64,000 bases of DNA from Spirochaetota bacterium. GTDB lineage: Bacteria; Spirochaetota; Spirochaetia; Treponematales; UBA12059. A program made the translations under genes and the position numbers. The stretch lies in assembly GCA_026398615.1 (NCBI GenBank), contig JAPLSN010000036.1:1-64000 (forward strand). The letters run 5' to 3'. Positions 42,086 through 50,843 of the stretch are shown piece after piece; the stretch's first letter is position 1; the number at the start of each line of letters is the position of its first letter. The notes beneath the pieces were generated by a model that worked only from the letters and a program-made list of their open reading frames with translations, ran no database searches and was not told the DNA's origin.

Positions 42086-42967
42086 TCATCTGGCGGGGAG
42101 GAAACCGGCGTCGCGCATGACCGAGACGGCCTCGTCGCTTTTCATCCACGCCACGAAAGCCCGAACCCGGCCGTCCGGCTTTTCATCGCTCCTGAACAGC
42201 GCGACCAGCGGTCCCTGGAAAGGATAGCGGCCGGACGACAGCGTGTCGGCGTCCGGGTAGACGCTGTCGATGGCAAGCAGCTTGATGTCCTTGTTCGGGT
42301 ACATGAGGAGCTCGTAGGAGTAGATCGTGTAGCCGATGGCTCCGAAGTTGGGCTTGAACTCGGCGATCCGGTCTATCATCCCCCCCATGCCCATCTCCAC
42401 GTGTTCGACGGGGGCTTCCATGACCGGGACGCCGCGCATGACGAGATTGACGAGGAGGCTCTGGCTCCCCGAATCCGGGTTCCTCTGGTACGCCGTGATC
42501 GGGACGTTCGGTCCGCCCACCGGCTTCCAGTTCACGATCTCGCCCGAGTAGATCTTCCTCACCTGTTCCGAGGCGAGGTTCGTCACCGGGAAACTCTTCC
42601 TGACGATGAAGACGAGGGCGTCGACCGTGACGGGCACCTGGACGAGCTCGAAACCGCGTGCCCGGGCTTCGGCGAGAATCTCGGGCGGCGGCAGGGAGCT
42701 GAGGACGAGGTCGACCTCGCGGTCGAGGAGCCGCTTGTAGGCGCTGAAAGTCTTGGTGTGCTTCACCAGCTCCTTCGCCCCGGAGGCGTCGACCCCGAGG
42801 AGCGCGCGCGCGAAAGCCTGCGACAGCGGGATGGTCGCCGTGGACCCGTCCATCCTCTCCCAGAACGACTCGTCGAGGACGGGACGGTCCTGCGCGACCG
42901 AGGGACGCGAAAGCGAAACCAGGACCAGGGCGAGCGCACGCACACATCCCATCGTCGTCGTCCTCAT
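42086..42967 (-). CDS. Phosphate-type periplasmic binding protein
   Basis: 293 aa with a signal peptide (MRTTTMGCVRALALVLVSL, likely cut after VAQ) and a PBP-like fold as in PstS. Features such as VDALVFIVRKSFPV, YSGEIVNWKPVGG and PITAYQRNPDSGSQ match phosphate ABC transporter binding proteins. No permease or ATPase gene is adjacent. Start ATG 42967 gives six bases from AAGGAGG (42974-42980); ATG 42970 is also possible but too close. It lies 49 bp upstream of the activase gene on the same strand, so they may be co-transcribed. It may bind something other than phosphate. Confidence 0.85.
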   Translation of the reverse strand: MRTTTMGCVRALALVLVSLSRPSVAQDRPVLDESFWERMDGSTATIPLSQAFARALLGVDASGAKELVKHTKTFSAYKRLLDREVDLVLSSLPPPEILAEARARGFELVQVPVTVDALVFIVRKSFPVTNLASEQVRKIYSGEIVNWKPVGGPNVPITAYQRNPDSGSQSLLVNLVMRGVPVMEAPVEHVEMGMGGMIDRIAEFKPNFGAIGYTIYSYELLMYPNKDIKLLAIDSVYPDADTLSSGRYPFQGPLVALFRSDEKPDGRVRAFVAWMKSDEAVSVMRDAGFLPAR

Positions 42968-43199
42968 CATTCGCCTCCTTCGGAAAAACCGCGTCCGGGC
43001 CGACCGGCCGTACTGGACAAACCCCTCCGGTTCCTCGTCGCGCCCAAATTCGGCCTCGGGAGCGACGCGGGCGGCTCGCATGTCGCGGAAGCATATCCCG
43101 GAATGGGGCGAGGGTCAAACACGCGAGCGGCACCGGGTGGTTCGCGGGGAAAACAAGGAGCGCCCGCATGGACGCCCCCGTTCGGCTTCGCCGCGCTTG

Positions 43200-43511
43200 C
43201 CCGCTGCGGGGTTCCTTGATGCCGGAGATGCCGCGCACGCCGGTGAAGGCGGCTTCCTTCAGCTCTTCGCCGGTGTACGGATCCATCGGGCTGTCCGCTT
43301 CCTCGTCGGGGAACTCGAGGCGCTCGATGCCGGAAGGGCCCATGTACGCATCGGGGTCGCGCGCGATGTACTCGCCGATGTTCTCGGGATGGATCACGCC
43401 GCGGTCGCGCGGGACGATGCGGAACTGCTCCTGGTAGGAGTCGGTGTCCCAGACTCCGGCGGAGCTGCCCGCGTCCTTCCGGTTCGGGAGGCGATGGTGA
43501 TGGGAAAGCAT
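43200..43511 (-). pseudogene. Unrecognised ORF, 3' part lost or frameshifted
   Basis: The minus-strand frame from ATG 43511 starts MLSHHHRLPNRKDAG and reads protein-like for about 100 residues (acidic, with VIHPENIGEYIARDPDAYMG and SPMDPYTGEELKEAAFTG). It then continues without a stop into the binding-protein gene as an Arg/Pro-rich shadow down to 42183. A natural end is missing, so I treat it as a truncated or frameshifted gene. I do not recognise the family. It follows the decayed cyclase-like gene by 21 bp on the same strand. Confidence 0.35.
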
Positions 43512-43532
43512 CGGCAAGACGGAATATGTGTC

Positions 43533-44092
43533 TTAATGAATCAGCTTCCTTATGTACGCGAGCCGCCCGTGGGCTTTCAGGACGCGGAGCGCGCGCAGCG
43601 TGTTCCACCGCCCCGGAGCGCCGGGCTTTTCCCCGTCGACCCAGGTCTTCCCGGGGCGCGGAACCAGCTCGAGAAGTCGAGGATCATGCCGTTGACGCAG
43701 ACATCGGAAACCTCGACGGTCTTCGCGTAGTTGATGCCGCCATCGCGGCCTGAAGGTGCGTCGAGCACGAGGCCGACGCTCTCCCGGCAGGCTTCGTCGG
43801 CGGGGTCCAGGTCGAGGCCGCGCAGCTCGGCCAGCACGTAGTGCGTGCACTTCCACTTCGGGACGTAGAAGTCCCCGCACCAGAGCCCGTCGGAACCGCG
43901 GGCGTCGAGCAGCGTCCTGCCCCAGCCTTCGCGCGCGATGAGCGTGCGCCGACGTTCGAGGGCGGGTCCGGATTCCCCGAGCAGGTCGCGGGCAGCCTGG
44001 AACCGGATGGCGGGATCGCCGTCCATGAGCCAGGCGATCACCACGTCCACGGAAACACCGTTTTGTCGGTCATGCCTCCAAGTATAGTCCAT
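43533..44092 (-). pseudogene. Decayed prenyltransferase/cyclase-like gene
   Basis: The N-terminal ~140 residues, from ATG 44092, read VIAWLMDGDPAIRFQAARDLL, GWGRTLLDARGSDGLWCGDFYVPKW, HYVLAELRGLDLDP and DVCVNGMILDFSSWF, typical of small squalene-cyclase/prenyltransferase-like repeat proteins. The last ~38 residues of that family (KTWVDGEKPGAPGRWNTLRALRVL) appear in another frame ending at TAA 43533. The frames meet near 43655, and roughly 100 central residues expected in the family are absent. A Shine-Dalgarno plus ATG at 44073 leads only to an 11-codon frame, hinting at an N-terminal frameshift too. Confidence 0.7.
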
Positions 44093-44204
44093 CCCGGAGC
44101 ACTGCTTTCAGCTGATGTCGGCCGTGTGCCGTATTGACAACGCGAAACGGTACGGCGAGGATATCTCGACGCAGGCGGCATTGATGCCGGGCAGGAGGCA
44201 AACC

Positions 44205-44990
44205 ATGCCGAAAAAAAGTTTCGATGTACGTACGGCCAGGAGCGGACCCGAGGTGGCCGCATCGATCGAGTCCTGCCTGAAAGCGCAGGGTTTCGATCGT
44301 ACCGGTTCGAGGAACAAGTACATCTGGAGGAAGGGGCTGATCTGGCCCGTTTTCGCGAGCGCTCGCGTGACCGGGGGCGTCGCGCACCTCGAAGTCTGGA
44401 ATTACGTTCCCATTCCGGGGATGGGCAGCTTCCTGATGTATTTCCTCAACCGGGGCAGGCTGCCGGACATCCTCGAAAGCATCGAAAGGGCTTCCGCGGG
44501 TGGCGACGTCGCGGGAGAAGCCATCACGGAGCCCGAGGCGGCCACCGTGGAATTGCGATACGCTGGTTTCTGGATGCGTTTCGGGGCAACCCTGATAGAC
44601 GCATTTTTGATATACGTGGCGGTCGCCATCCCGTCGGCAATTCTTTTCGGCTTGACTTCCGCGGTCCTCGGCGTGTCATCGATCAGCGGCAGCGGCGTGC
44701 GGCTCATGGTGACGAACATCCTCACCTTGATCCTGGTTGTCGGCTCATGGCTCTACTTCGCCCTGCTGGAAAGTTCCTCCGGCCAGGCGACCCTGGGCAA
44801 GAAAGCGCTGGGGATGAAAGTGACCGATGATCGCGGCGAAAGGATCTCGTTCGGCAAGGCCTCGGTCCGATTCTGGTCGAAGTGGGTCTCGTTGCTCACC
44901 GTCGGGATCGGCTTCTTGCTCGCCGCATTCACCGGGAAAAAGCAGGCGTTGCACGATATGATGGCAAGGACTCTCGTCGTTCGCCGCTAG
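44205..44990 (+). CDS. RDD family membrane protein
   Basis: 261 aa. A soluble N-terminal part of about 100 residues (no recognised domain) precedes an RDD domain (about 125-260) with three predicted membrane helices; the family's Arg and Asp residues are seen in RYAGFWMRFGATLIDAF, and GQATLGKKALGMKVTD is the second signature. RDD proteins are poorly understood; some act in ion or compatible-solute exchange. Start ATG 44205 has AGGAGG at 44193-44198. It is divergent from the decayed gene. Confidence 0.85.
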   Translation: MPKKSFDVRTARSGPEVAASIESCLKAQGFDRTGSRNKYIWRKGLIWPVFASARVTGGVAHLEVWNYVPIPGMGSFLMYFLNRGRLPDILESIERASAGGDVAGEAITEPEAATVELRYAGFWMRFGATLIDAFLIYVAVAIPSAILFGLTSAVLGVSSISGSGVRLMVTNILTLILVVGSWLYFALLESSSGQATLGKKALGMKVTDDRGERISFGKASVRFWSKWVSLLTVGIGFLLAAFTGKKQALHDMMARTLVVRR

Positions 44991-45069
44991 CCAAGCTGGC
45001 AAGAGGGGATTTGCAGTAGACGGAAAACCATAGTTCGACAAGCGGCTGCAGATTATACCGTGCCGCCGG

Positions 45070-45091
45070 CGCTGAACCGCAACGTTCGGCG
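45070..45091 (+). other. Small hairpin before the 100-aa ORF
   Basis: CGCTGAAC (45070-45077) pairs with GTTCGGCG (45084-45091), one G-U pair and a 6-nt loop, 15 nt upstream of the Shine-Dalgarno GGAGGT. Function unknown; it may protect or delay the mRNA leader. Confidence 0.3.
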
Positions 45092-45118
45092 ACACAGCCA
45101 AGGAATGGAGGTAGTGCG

Positions 45119-45421
45119 ATGACAGAGCAGGGTGTTACGGGTGTAGAAATCACGACAGGATTCTTCCCGCTTTCCTTCTTCCTGTTTTTCTGCACTCCAC
45201 GAATCGAGATCAACGGCAACGTGCACGAAAAACGCTGGGGAACCCACTTCTTCGAAATCCCGCCCGGCACGTGCAAGATCACGGTGTACTTCAGATACTT
45301 GTTCATGTCCCGTTGCGGCGAGAACTCGATTTCGGTTGACGTCGCGCAGGGCACCATCAAGCGGGTACGATACAACATGCCGCTGCTGATGACCGCCAAG
45401 GGCTCCCTGAAGGTTTCCTGA
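45119..45421 (+). CDS. Small beta-rich hypothetical protein
   Basis: 100-aa protein, beginning MTEQGVTGVEITTGFFPLSFFLFFCTPRIEINGN. The pattern is a short beta-sandwich: a ligand strand (IEINGNVHEKRWGTHFFEIPPGTCKITVYF), then VDVAQGTIKRVRY, reminiscent of small PEGA-like or DUF2846-type domains. The hydrophobic stretch at 15-25 is too short and central for a certain signal peptide. Start ATG 45119 has GGAGGT at 45107-45112. The next gene starts 18 nt later, so they form a pair. No function can be assigned. Confidence 0.7.
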   Translation: MTEQGVTGVEITTGFFPLSFFLFFCTPRIEINGNVHEKRWGTHFFEIPPGTCKITVYFRYLFMSRCGENSISVDVAQGTIKRVRYNMPLLMTAKGSLKVS

Positions 45422-45438
45422 GCTTCGACAGGTTCAAG

Positions 45439-45816
45439 ATGCGCCCAACGCAGGAAGATACCGGCCTGTTCGATTCGCTTCTGGCATACGCCGCGTCGAA
45501 ATTGCGGAGCGGGCATTCACCCGATGACCTACGCGCCGATTTGATGGGGCGCGGGGTCGCGGAACAGCTCGCCGATCGGGTCATCGAAGAAGCACGCGCC
45601 GGGAATCGCCGAACGGGTCTGTTCGCCGGAGTGAAATACCTCCTGATCGGGCTGGTCTGCCTGGCTTTGGGTACGGGAATCACGGCCGCGACCTACACGA
45701 GAGCTTCACGGGCCGGTGGCAGCTACTGGATTACCATCGGCCTGTTTGGTTTCGGTGTCGGCTATACGGTGGGCGGAATCGTCCGCATGATTACCGCGGC
45801 AAACAGGGGGAAGTGA
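45439..45816 (+). CDS. Small two-helix membrane protein
   Basis: 125 aa. Residues 1-60 are soluble and helical, with LRADLMGRGVAEQLADRVIEEA resembling a helical hairpin (SHOCT-like in position). Two membrane helices follow (about 63-85 and 95-115). I recognise no named family. It is likely translated together with the preceding 100-aa ORF (18-nt gap; weak AGG site). The following 175 bp before the beta-galactosidase gene show no gene or terminator that I can support. Confidence 0.65.
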   Translation: MRPTQEDTGLFDSLLAYAASKLRSGHSPDDLRADLMGRGVAEQLADRVIEEARAGNRRTGLFAGVKYLLIGLVCLALGTGITAATYTRASRAGGSYWITIGLFGFGVGYTVGGIVRMITAANRGK

Positions 45817-45991
45817 AGGATAGGGCTTCCAGGACGGCGAGATGGAGGAATGCGCCTTCATCATCTTTTCCTTGTTGTTCACCTTCCGGCCGGGATCCAC
45901 CCGCTTGCGCATCACGCGCTTTTTGACCATCCTGTTCATGTAACCCGACAGATACAGGCGCACACACCTTCGCGCAGGAAAGGATCGAAGC

Positions 45992-47998
45992 ATGGCAAGC
46001 GGCTTGAGTTTCGGCGTGGACTGGTACCCCGAGCAGTGGGATGAAGGGATGTGGGAGCGCGACGCCGACCGCATGAAGGAATTCGGGGTGGACATCGTGC
46101 GGCTCATGGAATTCGCGTGGGCCGTCATCGAGCCCGAACCGGGGCGCTTCGACTTTTCCCTGTTCGACCGGGCGATCACCCTCCTCGCGTCGCGGGGCAT
46201 CCGCGTCATCGTCGGGACTCCTACCGCCGCAATCCCGGCCTGGCTCGTCGACATGGATCCTTCCGTGCTCACCGAGCACCCGACCCGGATCTCCGCCGAC
46301 TTCGGGCGCCGTCACGCGGCCTGCTACAGCAACCCGACCTACCGCGAGCGCTCGCTCGCCGTCACCCGCGCGATAGCCGATCGCTATGGCGCCCACCCCG
46401 CGGTGGCGGGGTTCCAGATCGACAACGAGATCGCCTTCGAAGGCACCGACCGCTGCGTCTGCCCCGCCTGCCGTTCCCTCTGGCACGGGTGGCTCGCCCG
46501 GAAGTACGGCGATATCGCATCGCTCAACGCGTCATGGGGAACCGTCTTCTGGAGCGAAACCTATTCGCGCTTCGACCAGGTTCCCGTCCCGCGAAGGCAG
46601 TCCGGGGCGTCCCAGAACCCGGCGCTCTGGCTGGACTACGACCGCTACATGTCCGATTCGGTGGTTTCGTTCTCCGACGCCCAGATCGGCATCCTGCGCG
46701 CCGTCGCGGGTTCCTCGAAGTGGATCACCACGAACTTCTACCCAGCCGTCCTTTCGAACGCCGTCGACGCGGAAGCCCTGACGGAAAAAATGGATTTCGC
46801 CAGCTGGGACAATTACCCGGTCTGGGGCGACATGACCGAACCCGATCCCTGGATGATTCCCGCTTTCCGCGAAACCCTCGTGCGCGGATTCGGGGGGACG
46901 GGGCTCTTCACGGTCATGGAACAGATGAGCGGCATCCAGGGCCACGTCTGCCTGGGCCACCTCCCGCCCGAACGGCGGGTGGCGCTGTGGACCAACCAGG
47001 CCATCGCGCGGGGCGGCGACCGCATCGTCTACTTCCGCTGGCGCACCGCCCCCTTCGCACAGGAGCAGCTCTGCTACGGCATCTTCGACACGGACGACCG
47101 CGAAACCGAGCGCGCCCGCGTCCTGCGCGGCAACATCAAGGTCGTGCGCGAAACCTTCGGCTCCTTCGCCGGGGTCCCGGTGAAAAGCCGCGCCTGCGTC
47201 CTGCACTCCAAGGACGACGCCCGCCTCCTGCGCGAGCAGCACCTGTCCAAGGCCCTCAAGCCGGCAGGCGCTCCGGACTGGATGAATCCCGGCTACGACA
47301 CTGAGCTGGCCAGGTGGTTCGCGCCGTACTGCGTCCTCAACGTCAACGCGGACGTGAAGAGCGTCGCGTCCGTGAAGCTGGAGGATTACTCGCTGGTCAG
47401 CCTGCCGCTCTACCAGATGGCGGACCCGGCCTTCGTGGAAAGGCTCGCGTCGTGGGTGGACTCCGGCGGCACCCTGGTCCTCGGGTACCGGGCCGGCGCC
47501 CGCGACCTTTCGAATCGCAATGTCGCCGAACCGCTGCCCGGCCTTTTCCGCGCGCTGGCGGGCATCACTGTTCCGCGCTTCGAAGCCCTCGGAGACACGA
47601 CGGCGCGGATCCGGGTCGGGCTGTTCCCCGCGAGGGGCGGCGTATGGGCGGACCTGATCGAACCGGAAACCGCCGCGCCGGTCGCGTACTGGGCGGACCG
47701 GAACAAGTTCTACTCCGGCCTCCCCTGCGCCACGGTCAACCGCCTGGGTTCCGGACGCGTCTACTACATCGGGACGAGCCCCGATCCGGCCGCGATATTC
47801 CTCCTGTACCGGCGAATCCTGAAGTCGGCCGGTATGAAACCGCGCTTCTTCGGCGAAGGCATCGAAATCGTGGATCGGACCACGGAAGATGGCCGGGAAG
47901 TCTCGGCGATCCTGAACCACACGGCCAGGCGGCGAAGGATACTGGGTGCGAAGGTAGGACCATACGGCATCGCCGTGGCGGAGAAACGGCCGATGTAA
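45992..47998 (+). CDS. GH42 beta-galactosidase
   Basis: 668-aa glycoside hydrolase of family 42, acting on beta-galactosides, usually oligosaccharides from plant polymers. Acid/base E146 is in QIDNEIAFE and nucleophile E310 in FTVMEQMSG. The zinc-binding Cys set of the family is complete: C111, C155, C157 and C160. Three domains are expected: TIM barrel (about 1-385), trimerisation domain (about 385-595) and small C-terminal beta domain. No signal peptide, so it works in the cytoplasm on imported sugar. Start ATG 45992 has AAGGAT upstream. No transporter or sugar regulator is adjacent. Confidence 0.95.
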   Translation: MASGLSFGVDWYPEQWDEGMWERDADRMKEFGVDIVRLMEFAWAVIEPEPGRFDFSLFDRAITLLASRGIRVIVGTPTAAIPAWLVDMDPSVLTEHPTRISADFGRRHAACYSNPTYRERSLAVTRAIADRYGAHPAVAGFQIDNEIAFEGTDRCVCPACRSLWHGWLARKYGDIASLNASWGTVFWSETYSRFDQVPVPRRQSGASQNPALWLDYDRYMSDSVVSFSDAQIGILRAVAGSSKWITTNFYPAVLSNAVDAEALTEKMDFASWDNYPVWGDMTEPDPWMIPAFRETLVRGFGGTGLFTVMEQMSGIQGHVCLGHLPPERRVALWTNQAIARGGDRIVYFRWRTAPFAQEQLCYGIFDTDDRETERARVLRGNIKVVRETFGSFAGVPVKSRACVLHSKDDARLLREQHLSKALKPAGAPDWMNPGYDTELARWFAPYCVLNVNADVKSVASVKLEDYSLVSLPLYQMADPAFVERLASWVDSGGTLVLGYRAGARDLSNRNVAEPLPGLFRALAGITVPRFEALGDTTARIRVGLFPARGGVWADLIEPETAAPVAYWADRNKFYSGLPCATVNRLGSGRVYYIGTSPDPAAIFLLYRRILKSAGMKPRFFGEGIEIVDRTTEDGREVSAILNHTARRRRILGAKVGPYGIAVAEKRPM

Positions 47999-48056
47999 GC
48001 GCTTTCTTGACGCCTTTGCCCGGGCATGATAGGTTTTCGCGAAGGATGGATAAACC

Positions 48057-49586
48057 ATGGAGAAGGTCAACGGCAAGTATTCCCTGTTCGGCAACGAGCT
48101 CAATCGCCCGGATTCGAGGAAGACGGACAAGTGGCAGAGGATGTTCGTCCGCAAGTTCAAGTACGATCCCGACGAGAAGTACGAACTGAGCGTTTCCGAC
48201 AACAAGTACCTCGGCCCGGTGTTCGGCCTCAAGGATATCCTGCGCAACGGCGAGGGCGAACCGATCCGGAAGGAAGGGAGCGTCGTCGTTTCCACCATCC
48301 GCATGGGTTATGGCCATTACCGCATCGCGATGGCGGGCGCATCGTGCGCCAGGGCCATGGGTTTCACGCCGCTCTGGCTCGACCTCCTCGCCATTCCCGG
48401 CATCACCACCGACGTCATCGACTGGTGCAATTCCTGGTACAGCCGCTGGTCGCGCATCTCGCAGCGCAGCCCCTTCTTCAACCGCCACGTCTGGGAACCG
48501 GTCACCACCGGGGAACCCTCGCTGCCGGGGCTCGACGCCATCCTCAATTCCTGGATCGTCGGCTGGCCATGGCGTTTCCTCAAGACCAACGTCAAGGACT
48601 ACAAGATGAGCGAGCTCTTCGGGAATCTCTACGGGACGCTGCCCCGCGACATCCCGACCCTGACCTCGCACATGTGGAACTGCATGGGAGCCGTGGCCGG
48701 CGGCATGACCAACGTCGTGGACATGATGTTCGACAACTGGCCCATGGCCTTCCAGCTCACCGAGGGCGCCAGGCACGGCGTCCAGACCCCGTCGGGCTAC
48801 TACGGTTTCAGGGCCATGCGCGGCTTCGACGAAAAGGGCAGGATCCTCAAGCCCGTGCCGACCGACGCCCTCCACTACGTCGGGCACCTCGTCGACCACG
48901 AGCTGGTGGAGAACATCGAGAACGATTGCGCCGCGCGGCTGCGCCGCATGAAGGCGAAAGAACCCCGCCGTTTCCTGGTCACGATGGGCGGGGCCGGGGC
49001 CCAGCGGGAGCTCTTCAAGGCCATCATCGAACACGCGGCTCCCATGGCTCAGGCGGGCAAGATCAGCCTTTTCGTCAACCTGGGCGATCACAGGAACAAC
49101 TGGGAATGGCTGCAAGGCGAGATCTCCGGGTACAAGAATCTCGTCACGACGCACTTCGACTGGGAGGACACCAGGGCGTTCGCGGACGGAATCCGGGACA
49201 ATCCCGTCCGGGGCATCCACGTCTTCCTCCACGACAACACATTCCACGGCGTCTATTCCACCAATTACCTCATGCGCGTCGTGGACGCGATGATCACCAA
49301 GCCGAGCGAACTGGCGTTCTACCCGGTTCCCAAGATCTTCAACGAACGCGTCGGCGGGCACGAGATGTGGGGCGCCGTCCGGGGCGCGGAAGTCGGCGAC
49401 GGCACCATCGAGTGCAGGACCATACCGCAGACCCTCCAGGCCATCGACCTCATGACCGAGGAAGACGACCTCCTGACGATGTTCTGCGACTGCATCGTGA
49501 AGAACAAGAGCATCGGCATCTACGACGGCGCCTACAAGTGCGTGGAATTGGCTACCGGGAAGAAGTTCGTCCGGGCGAAGAACTGA
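48057..49586 (+). CDS. Unassigned GT-B-like protein, possible glycolipid synthase
   Basis: 509 aa, cytoplasmic or peripheral. VVVSTIRMGYGHYRIAMAGASCARAMG (about 76-102) looks like the N-terminal acceptor loop of diacylglycerol glycosyltransferases, and RRFLVTMGGAGAQRELF (about 300-316) like the start of a nucleotide-sugar-binding domain. GGHEMWGAVRGAEVGDGT follows near the end. A GT28/MGDG-synthase-like fold is an inference; no sugar donor can be named. Start ATG 48057 has AAGGATGG upstream. A good terminator follows, then a GT4 glycosyltransferase, which supports a role in glycolipid assembly. Confidence 0.6.
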   Translation: MEKVNGKYSLFGNELNRPDSRKTDKWQRMFVRKFKYDPDEKYELSVSDNKYLGPVFGLKDILRNGEGEPIRKEGSVVVSTIRMGYGHYRIAMAGASCARAMGFTPLWLDLLAIPGITTDVIDWCNSWYSRWSRISQRSPFFNRHVWEPVTTGEPSLPGLDAILNSWIVGWPWRFLKTNVKDYKMSELFGNLYGTLPRDIPTLTSHMWNCMGAVAGGMTNVVDMMFDNWPMAFQLTEGARHGVQTPSGYYGFRAMRGFDEKGRILKPVPTDALHYVGHLVDHELVENIENDCAARLRRMKAKEPRRFLVTMGGAGAQRELFKAIIEHAAPMAQAGKISLFVNLGDHRNNWEWLQGEISGYKNLVTTHFDWEDTRAFADGIRDNPVRGIHVFLHDNTFHGVYSTNYLMRVVDAMITKPSELAFYPVPKIFNERVGGHEMWGAVRGAEVGDGTIECRTIPQTLQAIDLMTEEDDLLTMFCDCIVKNKSIGIYDGAYKCVELATGKKFVRAKN

Positions 49587-49615
49587 CCGCGCGGATTTCC
49601 CGACAACGGCATGGT

Positions 49616-49650
49616 GGAGCCCCCCTTGCGAAGGAGGGGCTCCGTTCTTT
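49616..49650 (+). terminator. Intrinsic terminator
   Basis: GGAGCCCC (49616-49623) pairs with GGGGCTCC (49636-49643), with an inner CCTT/AAGG stem, followed by GTTCTTTC. It separates the GT-B-like gene from the GT4 gene, which starts 20 nt later. Confidence 0.75.
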
Positions 49651-49662
49651 CGCGGACGGGCG

Positions 49663-50832
49663 ATGAACATAGGCATCTTTACCGACTGCTGGTCCCCCAC
49701 GCCGAACGGCGTCGCGTCGTCGGCCGCCGTGCTCGCGGCCGGCCTGGAGCGGCGTGGGCACCGGGTCACGGTCTTCGCGCCGGCCTTTCCCGGCCGCGCA
49801 GGAAGCGACGCCAACGTCATCCTCGTCCCCTCGGTCCCGGCACTGCCGTCGGTCGGCATTCGATGGGCCAGGCCGGACCTCCGGGAACTCGGACGCATCG
49901 CCGAGAATCGTGCGCTCGACCTGATCCACACCCATTCGGAATTCCCCATGGCGATGGCGGCGCGCCGGGTCGCCGCCGGTCTCGGCATTCCCCTGGTCCA
50001 TACGGCCCACACGATCTACGAGCATTACCGGCATTACGCCCCGCTCGGTTTCCTCATTCCCGAAGCGGCGATTCGCGCCTGCTGGCGCGGCTTCCTTCAT
50101 CCCTACTCGCTGGTCGTCTGTCCTTCCCGCACGACGCTCTCCTACTTCGCCGACCTGGTCCCTGGCCTGGCGTCAGCTGAAATCCCCAATGGCATCGACC
50201 TGGATCGTTTCGGCGTGGGCGCGGTCGCCTCCGGGGAAATCGGGGACTTCCGCCGCGGGCTCGGCGTGCCCGACGGAGCCAGGATCATCCTGTACGTCGG
50301 GAGGATAGCCCGGGAAAAGCGCGCGCACCAACTCATCGACGCGCTACTCCCGGTCCTGGCCGGTTTCCCCGATGCCAGGCTCCTCATGGTCGGCGGCGGG
50401 CCGGGGTTCGGGGCGACGCGGAAACGGGTGCGGAAGCTTGGCATGCGGGAAAAAGTGCTGCTGCCGGGCTACCTTTCGCACGGACGGATTCCCGTCGCCT
50501 GCGCAACCGCAGCCCTCTTCGCGACGGCGTCGCTCAGCGAAAATCACCCCATGACCGCCATCGAGGCGGCCGCTTCCGGCTTGCCTCTCGTCGCGAGGCG
50601 GGACGAAAGCCTGGACGGCCTCGTGGATGACGGGCGCTCGGGCCTGTTGGCCGATACGGACGGGGATCTCGCCATTCACGCCGCCCACCTGCTGTCCGAC
50701 GAAACGACCCGCACCGCCTTCGCCCTCGCCAGCCGCGCACTGGCGGCGCGCTTCTCCGCGGATCGCCATGCGGAAGCCATGGAAGGAGCGTACGCTCGGG
50801 CGGTACTGGCGCACCGGGCCGGTCGGCGCTAG
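49663..50832 (+). CDS. GT4 family glycosyltransferase
   Basis: 389-aa retaining glycosyltransferase of the GT-B fold. The N-terminal half starts MNIGIFTDCWSPTPNGVASS, a pattern of diacylglycerol glucosyl/mannosyltransferases. The donor half has ILYVGRIAREKR, GGGPGFG and the E-x7-E motif in SLSENHPMTAIEAAASGLP. It probably makes membrane glycolipid. The ribosome binding site is weak. The TPR gene starts 11 nt after its stop, so the two are likely one unit. Confidence 0.88.
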   Translation: MNIGIFTDCWSPTPNGVASSAAVLAAGLERRGHRVTVFAPAFPGRAGSDANVILVPSVPALPSVGIRWARPDLRELGRIAENRALDLIHTHSEFPMAMAARRVAAGLGIPLVHTAHTIYEHYRHYAPLGFLIPEAAIRACWRGFLHPYSLVVCPSRTTLSYFADLVPGLASAEIPNGIDLDRFGVGAVASGEIGDFRRGLGVPDGARIILYVGRIAREKRAHQLIDALLPVLAGFPDARLLMVGGGPGFGATRKRVRKLGMREKVLLPGYLSHGRIPVACATAALFATASLSENHPMTAIEAAASGLPLVARRDESLDGLVDDGRSGLLADTDGDLAIHAAHLLSDETTRTAFALASRALAARFSADRHAEAMEGAYARAVLAHRAGRR

Positions 50833-50843
50833 ACTTCCCTTTC

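Noticed and set aside
37894-42120. 1408-codon open frame on the plus strand
   Set aside because: It is the antisense shadow of the dehydratase activase gene; its product is Arg/Gly/Pro-rich with no recognisable motif, and GC-rich DNA leaves such frames open by chance.
42086-42967. Phosphate uptake operon
   Set aside because: Only a binding protein is present; no permease, ATPase or PhoU gene follows, so I do not call a Pst system.
42967-43608. 213-codon minus-strand frame covering the orphan ORF and binding-protein leader
   Set aside because: Composition is Arg/Pro-rich throughout, as in shadow frames, and the better protein-like frame overlaps it.
44134-44139. Perfect TTGACA upstream of the RDD gene
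   Set aside because: No acceptable -10 box at 16-19 bp spacing; likely chance.
45842-46044. Short ORFs before the beta-galactosidase gene (33 and 64 codons), plus a Lys/Arg-rich minus-strand frame
   Set aside because: Start codons lie on top of or too close to the purine-rich site, the frames run into the next gene, and no family pattern is visible.
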